Source: Hymenobacter terricola (lineage in GTDB: Bacteria; Bacteroidota; Bacteroidia; Cytophagales; Hymenobacteraceae). Taken from it: DNA of 47,927 bases. The notes below the pieces were generated by a model. The model saw only the letters and a program-made list of their open reading frames with translations. It searched no databases and was not told the DNA's origin. The position numbers and the translations under genes were made by a program. Position 1 is the stretch's first letter. Each line of letters starts with the position of its first letter. Below, piece after piece: positions 31,519 to 39,407 of this stretch. The stretch is taken from assembly GCF_017921975.2 (NCBI RefSeq), contig NZ_JAGEMO020000067.1, forward strand, positions 1-47,927. The letters are read 5' to 3'.

Positions 31519-31686
31519 CCGTTGGGGGCGTTACGGTCGGCATGCATGACGTCCCGTACGCCAGCAGAGAAGCCCGGCCTGCCCGTCGGGAAGTCCCGAA
31601 TGCCGGGGGTGATGTCACGGGTAACTTACGGGGCTTCACGGATGGCGCGCGGGACGCCTCAGACGGCTCGTGGGACGTCACAGATG
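31519..31686. repeat. Tandem array of eight degenerate 21-bp units
   Basis: Eight units of exactly 21 bp, starts at 31519, 31540, 31561, 31582, 31603, 31624, 31645 and 31666. The conserved core is near GGGACGTCAC in the middle and AnG at the end (for example GACGTCCC in unit 2, GATGTCAC in unit 5, GACGTCAC in unit 8). Same period as the array at 2026-2235, though base identity between the two arrays is low. It sits 170 bp upstream of the 1787-aa secreted-protein gene. Several frames are open across it, with heptapeptide periodicity, but none looks like a gene. Confidence 0.75.
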
Positions 31687-32461
31687 GGAGTAGCCGGCGT
31701 TAATTTCCCTTCCAAAGTGGCCCGGCGTGGCCGGCAAAATCCCTCCGGCCGCACAGTCCGCCAACTGGTGGGCCTGAACTCCGCATTTATACTTTATTAT
31801 CTACTAATTTCCAATGCGTTGCCCATGCGAAACGACTGCGTTTACTCATTTCCTTTTTACCTGCTCCATGAACAGCGCTTAGCTTCCCCAAGATGTCGAT
31901 GTAGATGACCAAGCCATCTTGCTCCAGAATTTTCTGGACAACAGCCCGGTTACCAGGCAAGCGCGGCAGCGAAGCCGTTTTCTCGGAAGTGCGCACCTGC
32001 TCCACCTCTCCTGCCTTCGACCGCCGGCCCAGCCTGCTGCCCGCCCAGGCCGAGCAACGCGAATACTACGCCTTGGTACGTGGACCACGATGAGCCCGTG
32101 GGCGCGCAGGGCGACACGGCATGCCCGGCTGTTACCCACCTCCCAATAAAAAGGAGCAGCCCTGGCGAGCCGCTCCTCTTTGTTTGTGCCTGCAGGCAGG
32201 AGAATCCCCTCGCCGCAGGACTTGCCAGGTGCATAAGGGCCAAGCTAATGGATTTGCCTACCCCCGGCCAGCCAACCGGAGGACATATCGACGCTACCTA
32301 ACATAGTTGGGAGGAATTGCTCCCCGGCCCACCCAGACCGGGCATGCATTTCTTCGCTTCGGGACAAAAGTACCGCCTCCCCCCGCCCGTTAAAAGTGTT
32401 TTCACCAACTGTAATGCAAGCGTAACAGCCCCGAAACACGCCCGAGCACCGGCCAGCTGCC
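31687..32461. other. Gene-poor spacer with possible decayed coding remnants
   Basis: About 775 bp with no gene I can support. Short frames exist on both strands; one minus-strand stretch (31787-32005, containing KILEQDGLVIYIDILGK) has protein-like composition but no start, no recognisable family and a stop just upstream, so it may be a gene remnant. A terminator-like hairpin is at 32148-32181. Confidence 0.5.
32148..32181 (+). terminator. Terminator-like hairpin in the spacer
   Basis: AAAAAGGAGC (32148) pairs with GCTCCTCTTT (32172-32181) around a GC-rich loop and is followed by GTTTG. T-rich on the plus strand. No intact plus-strand gene precedes it, which fits a decayed gene upstream. Confidence 0.4.
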
Positions 32462-32674
32462 CTAATCCATGGGGGCCGGCCGGGAGCTTTTGGCAATGCG
32501 GCGCAACAGGGCCACGGCGAATACCAACGCCAGCACGCCGCTGCCCAGGATGAGCCAATTGGCTCCCTCCCACCCCACCCGGCCCTTGAGCCACCACCCC
32601 GTTCCAAACAGGGCCAAGCTCAGGAGCAGGCTGACCAAGGCAGTCGTAATTCGCTTATTCATCGGCTTAGACAT
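32462..32674 (-). CDS. Small two-TM membrane protein (70 aa)
   Basis: 70 residues from the ATG at 32674 (MSKPMNKRITTALVSLLLSL); a start at the second Met (32662) is also possible. Two hydrophobic helices are clear: ALVSLLLSLALFGTGWWL (about 12-29) and WLILGSGVLALVFAVALL (about 41-58). A short polar loop with KGRVGWEG lies between them, and a basic/Pro tail (RRIAKSSRPAPMD) follows. Positive residues at both ends suggest both termini in the cytoplasm. No family recognised. It follows the 38-residue membrane-protein gene after 16 bp on the same strand, so the two are likely one operon. Confidence 0.6.
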   Translation of the reverse strand: MSKPMNKRITTALVSLLLSLALFGTGWWLKGRVGWEGANWLILGSGVLALVFAVALLRRIAKSSRPAPMD

Positions 32675-32690
32675 GAGTTGGGAGCAGGTA

Positions 32691-32807
32691 TTAATGGGCA
32701 AAAACTCCGTGCCGCCACAGGGCCCATAGCAGGCCAGCCGTCGCAAAAAGCCCCATCAGGATGTAGACAATCAGAGTTTGGCGGGTTTCAACCTTGTCTT
32801 CTTCCAT
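32691..32807 (-). CDS. Very small single-TM protein (38 aa)
   Basis: A 38-residue frame from the ATG at 32807 to the TAA at 32691: an acidic/basic N-terminus (MEEDKVETRQ), one long hydrophobic helix (TLIVYILMGLFATAGLLWAL, about 11-30) and a short tail WRHGVFAH. Charge distribution and helix length are typical of genuine small membrane proteins, and it is packed 16 bp before the 70-residue membrane gene. Function unknown. Alternatives are a chance frame, or a small regulatory subunit of a membrane complex encoded elsewhere. Confidence 0.5.
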   Translation of the reverse strand: MEEDKVETRQTLIVYILMGLFATAGLLWALWRHGVFAH

Positions 32808-32942
32808 GGCAACGGCATGATTTCATTTGCTCTAAACCGAAGCAAACTGGCTAAGGTTTGGGCAAGTAGGTTATCTTAAGTTGACGTTTTTTGGCCAATG
32901 GGAGCCGTCGCTTTGGCCTTTTCAACGGTGGAAGGGCCAATG

Positions 32943-32973
32943 AAAAAAGGTCGAACTCCGTTCGACCTTTTTT
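32943..32973. terminator. Intrinsic terminator after the 1193-aa T9SS gene
   Basis: A perfect 14-bp stem, AAAAAAGGTCGAAC (32943-32956) and GTTCGACCTTTTTT (32960-32973), with a 3-nt loop. A/T tracts on both sides make it work in either direction. It ends the minus-strand secreted-protein gene. Confidence 0.85.
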
Positions 32974-33023
32974 CTGGTTTGGCTTTGCGTGCCCAGGGGT
33001 TCTATTCTCTGGCGTAAGCTGGG

Positions 33024-36000
33024 CTAGTCGTTCTTCACAAAGCGGCGTACCTGCCGGCTGGTGGCGCCTTGCAGTTCCAGGAGGTAGGTGCCGGCAGGCA
33101 GGCGGCGTACGTCCACGGAAGGGTTTGCCGCATCGGCGGGGCCGTGGTCGAGCACCTGGCCCAACGCATTGAGCACGCGGTAGCTGCGGCCTTCGGCAGC
33201 GGGCAGCGTGGCAATGATGCGGTCGGTAGCCGGGTTGGGATACAGCGTCAGCTCGACCTTATCGTTGGTGCCGGCCACGGTAACCACGGGCGAGAAAGCC
33301 TCGGTACCGTCCAGGTCTACTTGGCGCAGGCGGTAATAGAGCCGGGCCGCCGGGGCCGTTTTGTCGAGGGCGGCGTAGGCCGTGGGCTGGCTGCTGGTGC
33401 CCTGGCCAGTGGCAGTAGCCACGGTGGTAAACTCACGGCCGTTGAGGCTGCGCTGCACCTCAAAGTAGGCGCTGTTCTTCTCAGTGGCGGTGGCCCAGTT
33501 CACGGCCACGCCGCTGGCCTGGCGGGTAGCATCAAAGCGCACCAGTTCCACGGGCAGCGGGTTGGAATTGATGGGCGTGTTGATGTCGGTAGCCAGCGTG
33601 AAATCGCCCAACGGGCCGGGAGCAAATGGGTCCGAAAGGATATCGGCACCAGAGCCCGCGCCACCAATGTTCTTCCATTTGGTGTTATCGGCCGGGTCGG
33701 TCATGGCAATGCGGAGCAGGCTCTGGTTGGCAGGTGTCACGCGGTCGTTGGCGGCATCGTAGCTCAGGCGGATGGTGGCACTGCCCAGCGTGCTGGTTCC
33801 CCCGGCTTCGGGCACCACATTGTAGTAGCGAATTTGCGACACCCGGGCCAGGGTGGCGGGCAGAGTCCGCACCGGCGAAGGAGCCTCAAACTGGTGGGCC
33901 GTGTAGCTGGTCGTGCCAATTACCTGGTCGGTGACGGTGAGGGTGAGGGACCGGAACTGGCCATCGACACCCAACGGGAAGGTTAGGGCCACCGAAGGTG
34001 TGGTGCTATTGGTGACTGCCGCCTGAGTCAGGGTGTTGACATAGCCGTTGACACCGCCGGACGACAAGCCTCCGCCAGGAAGGATAGTGAGTTTGGCCGC
34101 GCCTTGCACGAATATCCGCCCGCGGGTCAGCGCCAGGTTATTCACCGTGAGGTTGGTTAGCAGCTGGGCCGTGGGCACGGTCCCGGTCAGGCGGTTCAGC
34201 GTCAGGCCCTGCAACTGGTTCTGGCCAGCCACGAAAGCCAGCGGACCAATTGCGCCCGTTCCCGTGAAGTTCAGGCTGGACGTGGGGGTAACCGCAAACT
34301 GGGCCACCGTAGGGTCATTTACCACCAGCACCCCCGATATGGTGAGTCCTACGTCGGTTCCCAGGCTAAGAATGCCGCTGGTCAGGGTCGGGCGCACCAC
34401 TGTTAGGGGAGAGCCGACAATGGCCAGGGTACCACCGGGGCGGTTCAGGCTGAGAATATCGAGCACACCGCCCGTGGGCGTGAAGCCGATTGCGCCCAGC
34501 GGCCCAGTGCCCGCTACAGTCAGGTCCGAAGTACTGGAGCCATTGAGCAAGCCGGCGGAAGTGGCCACCGTGCCGTTCAGCGTCAGGCCAAAGCCGGCCA
34601 GGTCCAGAATGCCGTCGGTAAGGGTCAGGACCGTATTCACAACCACGCCACTGCCCAGCGCCAAGGTTTGGCCAGCGCGGTTGAGCGTAAGATTGCGCAG
34701 CTGTCCGCTGGTGCCAGTGGGCATCCGGAGGGTGCTCAACGCGCCCGTCCCACCGATGAGCAGGTCAGCATCGATAGCCCCACGCAGGAAGCCCGATGGT
34801 GCGCTCATGGGCCCGTTCAGGGTCAGCACATTTCCCGCGCCAATGGCCAGGGTGCCCACTGTAATCGTTAGCATGCCGTTCACGGTCAAGCTGCTGGCCA
34901 GCGTAAGGGTGTTGTTGGCAGTCGAACCCCCGTTTGCGTTCACCGTCAGGTTGTTCAGCTGGGTGCTGGCGGGTGTCACCAGCAAGGTGCCCAGGTTGGC
35001 ATTGTTGGTTTGGCCAAACGACAAGCTGGAACCGGGGCTCAGCTCCAGGGCGCCCAGGTTGGCGCTGCCCGCAACGATGGAGGCTTTGCTGCCCGCCGCG
35101 AAGCTCAGGGTGTTGTTGTTCACGGTTAGGACCGTGCCCGTAGCCAGTTGGTAGCCGCCCGTGCTGCTGCCCAGTTCCAGGTTGCTGGTGCCCGTGGCCA
35201 GGCTCAGGCCGGCCTGGCCGCTGGGCAAAGTCACTTGCAGCAATTTAATGGGATTGCCGCCGCCGTTCAGCACCTGCGCCGTGCTCGTATTGGTAGCGGT
35301 GAGGGCAATCCGGTCGTCCGCCAGCGTGCTGAAGCCCACCGTACCCGTCAGGGTGAGGTTGCCGCCCAAGCTGAGCAGCGACGCCGAAGCTGAGGCTCCG
35401 CCGAATACGTCCGAGCCCGCCGCGCCCACGTTATTTACCAGCAGGTTGCCGCGCACAATGGTCGTACCCGCGCTCAGCAGCTTGGTGCCATTGCGCAAAG
35501 TGAGGTTGCCGAAACCAGGGCTGCCCATGACGGGCACGGTGTATGAGCCGGCCTGAGCGTACTCCACGGTGCTGGTCGCGTCCACGTTGCCCAGGGTTAC
35601 GCTCGGAGTAGCATTTTGCTCTACCAGCGACGCCCCACTTCCCAAGTCGAGCAAGCCCGTGAAATTGGCCGTGGCGGGCACCGTGAAGGTGGCATTGGCA
35701 AGCAACATCACTTTCGTGTTCGTGCCGCTGACCTTCCAGTTACCAGCAATGGTGTGGTTACCTGCGCCGCTAATGGTAAAACGCTGAAAATTGTCGCCAA
35801 AGCTACTGGGCGATGGGCCCGTTCCATCGGCAGTGGAGCTGTAAGTAGCCAGGTCGTCGAGCGCACCAGCGGGGTTCTTGGTGTTATAAAAAACGGCAAC
35901 AGCGGTCAGTTCCTCGGGCATCGATGCCGAGCTTTGGGGCTCAGGCGTGGTGCGCGTCACAAAATCAAGGTTGTTGTTGTTACTGTCGTAACCGTTGCCC

Positions 36001-36605
36001 CGGGTCACATCGGGGCCGGCGCCGCTCATGGAAGCGACGGTAGAAGTGACCTGGGCCTTGCGCTCAATGCTGCTGGAGGAAGCTACGGCGGGGGCCGTGC
36101 CACCGCCCTCGAAAGTAACGGCAGTGCCGTACCCCACAAAATCCACCACTCCGGCAGCGTTAGCAGGACTTGCATCAGCTAACGCAGTAGTGTTGCTCAC
36201 GAGTGCCAGACGGCCGCCGGCATTAGCTAAAGTAGAACCGGTACTGATATCGGGGCTGGGCAGGCTTGTGCCACCTGACGCCGAGCCAAATTGAATCAGC
36301 AGAAATCCATTAGCTGGAATAGTTTTCCCCGCCAGAGAAATCACGGTATAAGTACCGCCGCCCGAAGCGGGATTGTATTGAACTGAATATCCAGTTAAAT
36401 CAATGTTCGTAATTGTCTTATTATACAACTCTACAAAGTCGTTTCTATACGCGCCGCCAGTTGCACCAGCCATGTATACTTCGCTGATAACCACGCTTGT
36501 ACTTTGCGCATGACCCAAAACCGGCATTAATAGGCCGACCAGCAGAATTAATTGAACCCAAACCGAGCACTTTGCATAGTGCAACTTCGTAAATAGTTTT
36601 TCCAT
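33024..36605 (-). CDS. T9SS-secreted lamin-tail-domain protein with type A sorting domain (1193 aa)
   Basis: Large exported protein. Signal peptide MEKLFTKLHYAKCSVWVQLI with cleavage near GHAQ (about 34). A lamin-tail (LTD) domain occupies about 36-170, with its hallmarks VVISEVYMAG, DFVELYNKT, DLTGYSVQYN and IPANGFLLIQFG; LTDs in bacterial surface proteins are beta-sandwich modules often joined to nucleases or adhesins, but no nuclease is seen here. A long run of beta-helix-like repeats follows (about 240-920; recurring LTLNGT, LNNLTVNANGG and LGALELSPGSSLSFG patterns), then the shared Fn3-like module (NPLPVELVRFDATRQ) and a type A sorting domain (LTLYPNPATDRIIA to FVKND). No Cys-based or catalytic motif found. 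Probable PorV/PorU client. Confidence 0.85.
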   Translation of the reverse strand: MEKLFTKLHYAKCSVWVQLILLVGLLMPVLGHAQSTSVVISEVYMAGATGGAYRNDFVELYNKTITNIDLTGYSVQYNPASGGGTYTVISLAGKTIPANGFLLIQFGSASGGTSLPSPDISTGSTLANAGGRLALVSNTTALADASPANAAGVVDFVGYGTAVTFEGGGTAPAVASSSSIERKAQVTSTVASMSGAGPDVTRGNGYDSNNNNLDFVTRTTPEPQSSASMPEELTAVAVFYNTKNPAGALDDLATYSSTADGTGPSPSSFGDNFQRFTISGAGNHTIAGNWKVSGTNTKVMLLANATFTVPATANFTGLLDLGSGASLVEQNATPSVTLGNVDATSTVEYAQAGSYTVPVMGSPGFGNLTLRNGTKLLSAGTTIVRGNLLVNNVGAAGSDVFGGASASASLLSLGGNLTLTGTVGFSTLADDRIALTATNTSTAQVLNGGGNPIKLLQVTLPSGQAGLSLATGTSNLELGSSTGGYQLATGTVLTVNNNTLSFAAGSKASIVAGSANLGALELSPGSSLSFGQTNNANLGTLLVTPASTQLNNLTVNANGGSTANNTLTLASSLTVNGMLTITVGTLAIGAGNVLTLNGPMSAPSGFLRGAIDADLLIGGTGALSTLRMPTGTSGQLRNLTLNRAGQTLALGSGVVVNTVLTLTDGILDLAGFGLTLNGTVATSAGLLNGSSTSDLTVAGTGPLGAIGFTPTGGVLDILSLNRPGGTLAIVGSPLTVVRPTLTSGILSLGTDVGLTISGVLVVNDPTVAQFAVTPTSSLNFTGTGAIGPLAFVAGQNQLQGLTLNRLTGTVPTAQLLTNLTVNNLALTRGRIFVQGAAKLTILPGGGLSSGGVNGYVNTLTQAAVTNSTTPSVALTFPLGVDGQFRSLTLTVTDQVIGTTSYTAHQFEAPSPVRTLPATLARVSQIRYYNVVPEAGGTSTLGSATIRLSYDAANDRVTPANQSLLRIAMTDPADNTKWKNIGGAGSGADILSDPFAPGPLGDFTLATDINTPINSNPLPVELVRFDATRQASGVAVNWATATEKNSAYFEVQRSLNGREFTTVATATGQGTSSQPTAYAALDKTAPAARLYYRLRQVDLDGTEAFSPVVTVAGTNDKVELTLYPNPATDRIIATLPAAEGRSYRVLNALGQVLDHGPADAANPSVDVRRLPAGTYLLELQGATSRQVRRFVKND

Positions 36606-36704
36606 GAATTTAAGAAGTTAAATGTGGTATAAAAAAATTCGTTACTTAATTCAAACATGCGAAACTACCATTTATTACATCATGAATTCGAACTTCATCT
36701 ACGG

Positions 36705-36712
36705 CAAAGGTA
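36705..36712 (-). promoter_or_regulatory. -7 element for the 1193-aa T9SS gene
   Basis: Minus-strand TACCTTTG, an exact consensus match, in an AT-rich region, giving a leader of about 95 nt. It is identical to the element before the 1069-aa gene. The -33 region lacks TTG. Confidence 0.45.
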
Positions 36713-36833
36713 ATAACCTAATATTTTATATATGCTTTATAAACTCATTATTAGCTATTTATGCAATATTATCATTAAAAAATAATTGGTTGTTTCCAGA
36801 ATAATTATAGACCACCTATCAGCAAAATGCACA

Positions 36834-36857
36834 ACAATGGTGCCACAGCACCATTGT
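36834..36857. terminator. Hairpin downstream of the 149-aa hypothetical gene
   Basis: A perfect 9-bp stem ACAATGGTG (36834-36842) and CACCATTGT (36849-36857) with a 6-nt loop. Read leftward it follows the minus-strand gene at 37062-37508 after the family A repeat. T-rich flanks are modest, so termination is likely but not certain. Confidence 0.4.
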
Positions 36858-36952
36858 GGATATTTTCCGGCGTTAACACGAAGAGTCAAATTGCGGCCTC
36901 CGCAAATGCAGAAATTTACAGCCGTTCTCTGGTCGATGTACTGCCCGCAATC

Positions 36953-37029
36953 AGTAGCGCGAACTGTGTAGTTCGGGTGCCAGAACAAGCTGGCGGCGCG
37001 GATACGCGAACTGCAGAGTTCGCGCTACT
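36953..37029. repeat. Double-hairpin palindromic element, family A (copy 2)
   Basis: The outer arms AGTAGCGCGAACT (36953) and AGTTCGCGCTACT (ending 37029) pair perfectly over 13 bp. Each half also self-pairs (CGAACT/AGTTCG and CGCGAACT/AGTTCGCG). Same design, length (77 bp) and GTAGCG outer ends as the element at 5865-5941, with GAACT replacing GGACT, so stem bases have changed in a compensated way. Confidence 0.8.
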
Positions 37030-37061
37030 GTCCACGACTCTGAGAAAGGCGCTCATTGATT

Positions 37062-37508
37062 TCAGTAGCCGGGCGGGCACTGCGCAAGCCAGTGGGTCAG
37101 GCGGCCCTCATCTTCGAAATAACGCACCGTAAGCGGCTCGTAGGAAGCAGACTGAATGGCTACCGCGGCCAGCGCGAACTGTTCGCCAAAATGAGGCGAT
37201 ACCAGAAACCCCAGGCACACCAAGCCCCCCAGGCGGCCGGGCAGTTGGGGCAGGAATTCCGTATTGAGCCAGTGGGCTTCGGCGGTAGCGGGGGCATTGC
37301 GGCCCCGCAAATCGACGAGCCAGACGGGGCAAGCGGTAGCTTCGGCGGCTTGCAGGATGGCGGCATAGCCCTGGCGCAACTCGGCCGGGAGCACGGGGCG
37401 CTGCCAGCGGGCCACAAGGGTGTGCAAATCGGGCCGGTAGCGCAGCCGCAGAAAGTCCAGCTCGGCGGGCAACGGCAGCGGAGTAGTAAACGCCGAATTC
37501 ATGACCAT
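37062..37508 (-). CDS. Hypothetical protein, possibly STAS-like
   Basis: 148 residues from the Met at 37508 (MVMNSAFTTPLPLP); the Met at 37502 is an equally good start, and the longer frame to 37607 is less likely. It reads as a single alpha/beta domain: strand LDFLRLRYRPDLHTLVARWQ, helix AELRQGYAAILQAAEAT, strand CPVWLVDLRG (about 74-83), helix, strand GLVCLGFLVS, and a C-terminal helix LTHWLAQCP. The PVWLVDLRG strand after a helix, with a closing CLGFL strand, recalls STAS/SpoIIAA-like folds, but this is weak. No signal peptide or TM. It stands alone between repeats on the left and an empty spacer on the right. Function not assigned. Confidence 0.6.
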   Translation of the reverse strand: MVMNSAFTTPLPLPAELDFLRLRYRPDLHTLVARWQRPVLPAELRQGYAAILQAAEATACPVWLVDLRGRNAPATAEAHWLNTEFLPQLPGRLGGLVCLGFLVSPHFGEQFALAAVAIQSASYEPLTVRYFEDEGRLTHWLAQCPPGY

Positions 37509-37984
37509 AAAGCTGAAACTGCTGGGCGCACCGGGCGCACCAAAAAATAATTGTGCCTGCCATTCCGCGCCGGCGGCTGGCTTGTTCACTGCTGCCAGCT
37601 GCTGCAAACTGCTGGGTGGGTGGCCACGAACAAATTCGCCTTTCCGGCTAAGAATGACAGGACTTAAGAGGAGCAGTTACGCAAGGAATAACGCGAGAAT
37701 GAACCGTGGAATGAAACCGGACAGCCGGCGCGCAAGGGTATGTGAGCGGGCAGTTGAGCCGGCCCAATGTGGCGGCTGGCGCGGCCAGTTTCAGCAGCAG
37801 GCCACTCAGCAGACGAAACTTAACGACGGCATTCATTTTCGTAACGCATGAGAAAACAACCGATAAGGGGCATGCTCTGACAGAGTATACTGTAAATCTA
37901 CCGGCGCAGCTTGGCTGGGCCCAGGCGTATCGGCCAACCCCCGGAGTGTATCGACTGACGACGGATTTTCATCCCTCGTCAGCG
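37509..37984. other. Intergenic spacer before the glycosyltransferase gene
   Basis: About 475 bp. Only short frames are present (for example 37648-37836 minus, 62 codons) and none has family character or a credible start. No strong hairpin or promoter match was seen. Confidence 0.5.
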
Positions 37985-39256
37985 CTACTCAGGCCGGTTT
38001 GGAGAGAATATAGTGTTGATGGCCGGGGGCCGCGCCGGGCGGGACCGGTGCGGACGGGGCACCGTTCCCTCGGTGCTCAGAGCCCGAATCACGTCCTCGG
38101 TGAGGGCGCACTGGCGGTGGTGCGAGTAGCGCCAGCGCTCCAGCCGGGCCCGCTCCACGCGCTCGTGGGTGGCTTCGGGGTCTTCGAAGGTGCGGCGCAC
38201 GGCGCGGGCGCAGGCCGCTACGTCGTGCCAGACGTGCAGCAGCCCGGTCTGGCCGTGCTGCACCAGCTCGACGGTGCCGCCGGTGGCGGCGGCCACTACC
38301 GGCACCCCGGCGGCCAGGGCTTCGAGGGTGACCATGCCGTAGGTTTCGTTCTCGGAAGCCATCATGAACACGTCGATGGCGTGGTAGAACACGGCCGGGT
38401 TGGCCCGAAAGCCCCGGAAATGCACCTGCCGCTGCAGGCCCAGCCGGGCCACCTGCCGTTCCAACTGATGCAGGTAGGCATCGCCCTCGTTGCGGGTGGG
38501 CTCGCCCATGATGACCAGGTGGGCATCGTAGCCAAATTTCTGGCGCAGGTGGTGGAGCACGTCAATCACAAAATCCTGTCCTTTGCCGTCATCAAACCGG
38601 CCCAGAATGCCCAGCAGACGAACATTCTGAGGGAGGTCCAACTCGTGGCGGGCCTCGGCGGCGGTGTGGGTGGGGGGCGCAAACTGCTCGAGGGGCAGGC
38701 CCAGGGGCACCACGTGCAGCTTGGCCATGTCGAAGCGGGTGCGGTAGGCTACTTCGCGGGCCAGGCCGGGCAGCGGCGTCAACCAGGCATCAACGAGGCG
38801 AAAACGCAGGGTGTGCACGAGGCTGCGCTTGGGCCGCCCCAGCTGCATGTGCTGCTGGTAGATAATGCGCAGGTGGCCACCCATAAGGGTTTTTACCAGC
38901 GTGGCCACGGCCAAGTCCTTGTTTTGAGTGACCACCAGCACGCCAATGTTGAGGCGTTCCAGCTGCTCTTTCAGGGCCCAGGCCATGAGGGGCATGGCGA
39001 GGCCGCGCCGCACGGCCAGGGTTTCGAGGGGAATGAACCATTCTTCGGCCCATTTGGCCAGGGGCGTGGCGGGCGGCGCGAAAAACGTGACGCGCCACCC
39101 GCGCTCCTGCATCCAGCCCGCGAATTTCAGGCTGTTGAGTTCGAGTCCGCCCAGGCAGCCCGAGAGGCAGAGGACGGCGAGCTGCGGGGCTGCCTCCGGG
39201 GCATGAGCCGCCCCGACGAGCCGCGGAAGCGACCCGAAAGTTCTGGTTTGATTCAT
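37985..39256 (-). CDS. GT4-family glycosyltransferase
   Basis: Retaining GT-B glycosyltransferase (group 1/GT4), likely transferring a sugar from a nucleotide donor to a cell-surface glycan or lipid. 423 residues. The N-terminal acceptor domain has the family beginning LAVLCLSGCLGGLELNSLKF (GG-E-N pattern, about 27-46). The C-terminal donor domain has GILGRFDDGKGQDFVIDVL (about 214-232) and the EX7E-type motif in MASENETYGMVTLEALAAGVP (about 318-338). The last 25 residues are Arg/Pro-rich and poorly conserved-looking. It has no glycan-synthesis neighbours, so the acceptor is unknown. It lies downstream of the LytTR pair on the same strand with a 151-bp gap and could be in its regulon, which is an inference from position only. 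Confidence 0.88.
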   Translation of the reverse strand: MNQTRTFGSLPRLVGAAHAPEAAPQLAVLCLSGCLGGLELNSLKFAGWMQERGWRVTFFAPPATPLAKWAEEWFIPLETLAVRRGLAMPLMAWALKEQLERLNIGVLVVTQNKDLAVATLVKTLMGGHLRIIYQQHMQLGRPKRSLVHTLRFRLVDAWLTPLPGLAREVAYRTRFDMAKLHVVPLGLPLEQFAPPTHTAAEARHELDLPQNVRLLGILGRFDDGKGQDFVIDVLHHLRQKFGYDAHLVIMGEPTRNEGDAYLHQLERQVARLGLQRQVHFRGFRANPAVFYHAIDVFMMASENETYGMVTLEALAAGVPVVAAATGGTVELVQHGQTGLLHVWHDVAACARAVRRTFEDPEATHERVERARLERWRYSHHRQCALTEDVIRALSTEGTVPRPHRSRPARPPAINTIFSPNRPE

Positions 39257-39407
39257 AGTTCAGAAAGACAGAGAGGGTGGCGGAAATCAGGCAATAGACC
39301 AGGCCCAAGGCGGCGGGCTTAATTGCCAGCCCATTTTAGGCAAAGTCTTTCCCGCTAGCGGCCGGAGGAAGCCGCAGGGGGGCAAGCGTATGCGTAGCAG
39401 CAACAAA

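Larger units (their letters stand above)
36606..37061. other. AT-rich upstream region of the LTD gene plus palindromes
   Basis: About 455 bp without a supported gene; a 60-codon AT-rich frame (36622-36804 +) has no protein character. The left 200 bp are strongly AT-rich and hold the TACCTTTG element. The right part holds a hairpin (36834-36857) and family A repeat copy 2 (36953-37029). Confidence 0.6.

Noticed and set aside
31522..31908. Plus-strand frame of 128 codons over the second 21-bp array
   Set aside because: Heptapeptide repetition follows from the DNA period; the remainder is unlike any protein and runs into a gene-poor region.
31787..32005. Minus-strand frame with KILEQDGLVIYIDILGK
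   Set aside because: Composition is protein-like but there is no good start, a stop lies just upstream and no family is recognised; kept only as a possible remnant.
36622..36804. 60-codon plus-strand frame in AT-rich DNA
   Set aside because: Overlaps the probable leader and promoter of the LTD gene; composition reflects AT-richness only.
37648..37836. 62-codon minus-strand frame with a hydrophobic start, and a suspected third 21-bp array in the same DNA
   Set aside because: Aligned 21-bp blocks match at only about 8 of 21 positions, and the frame has no family features.
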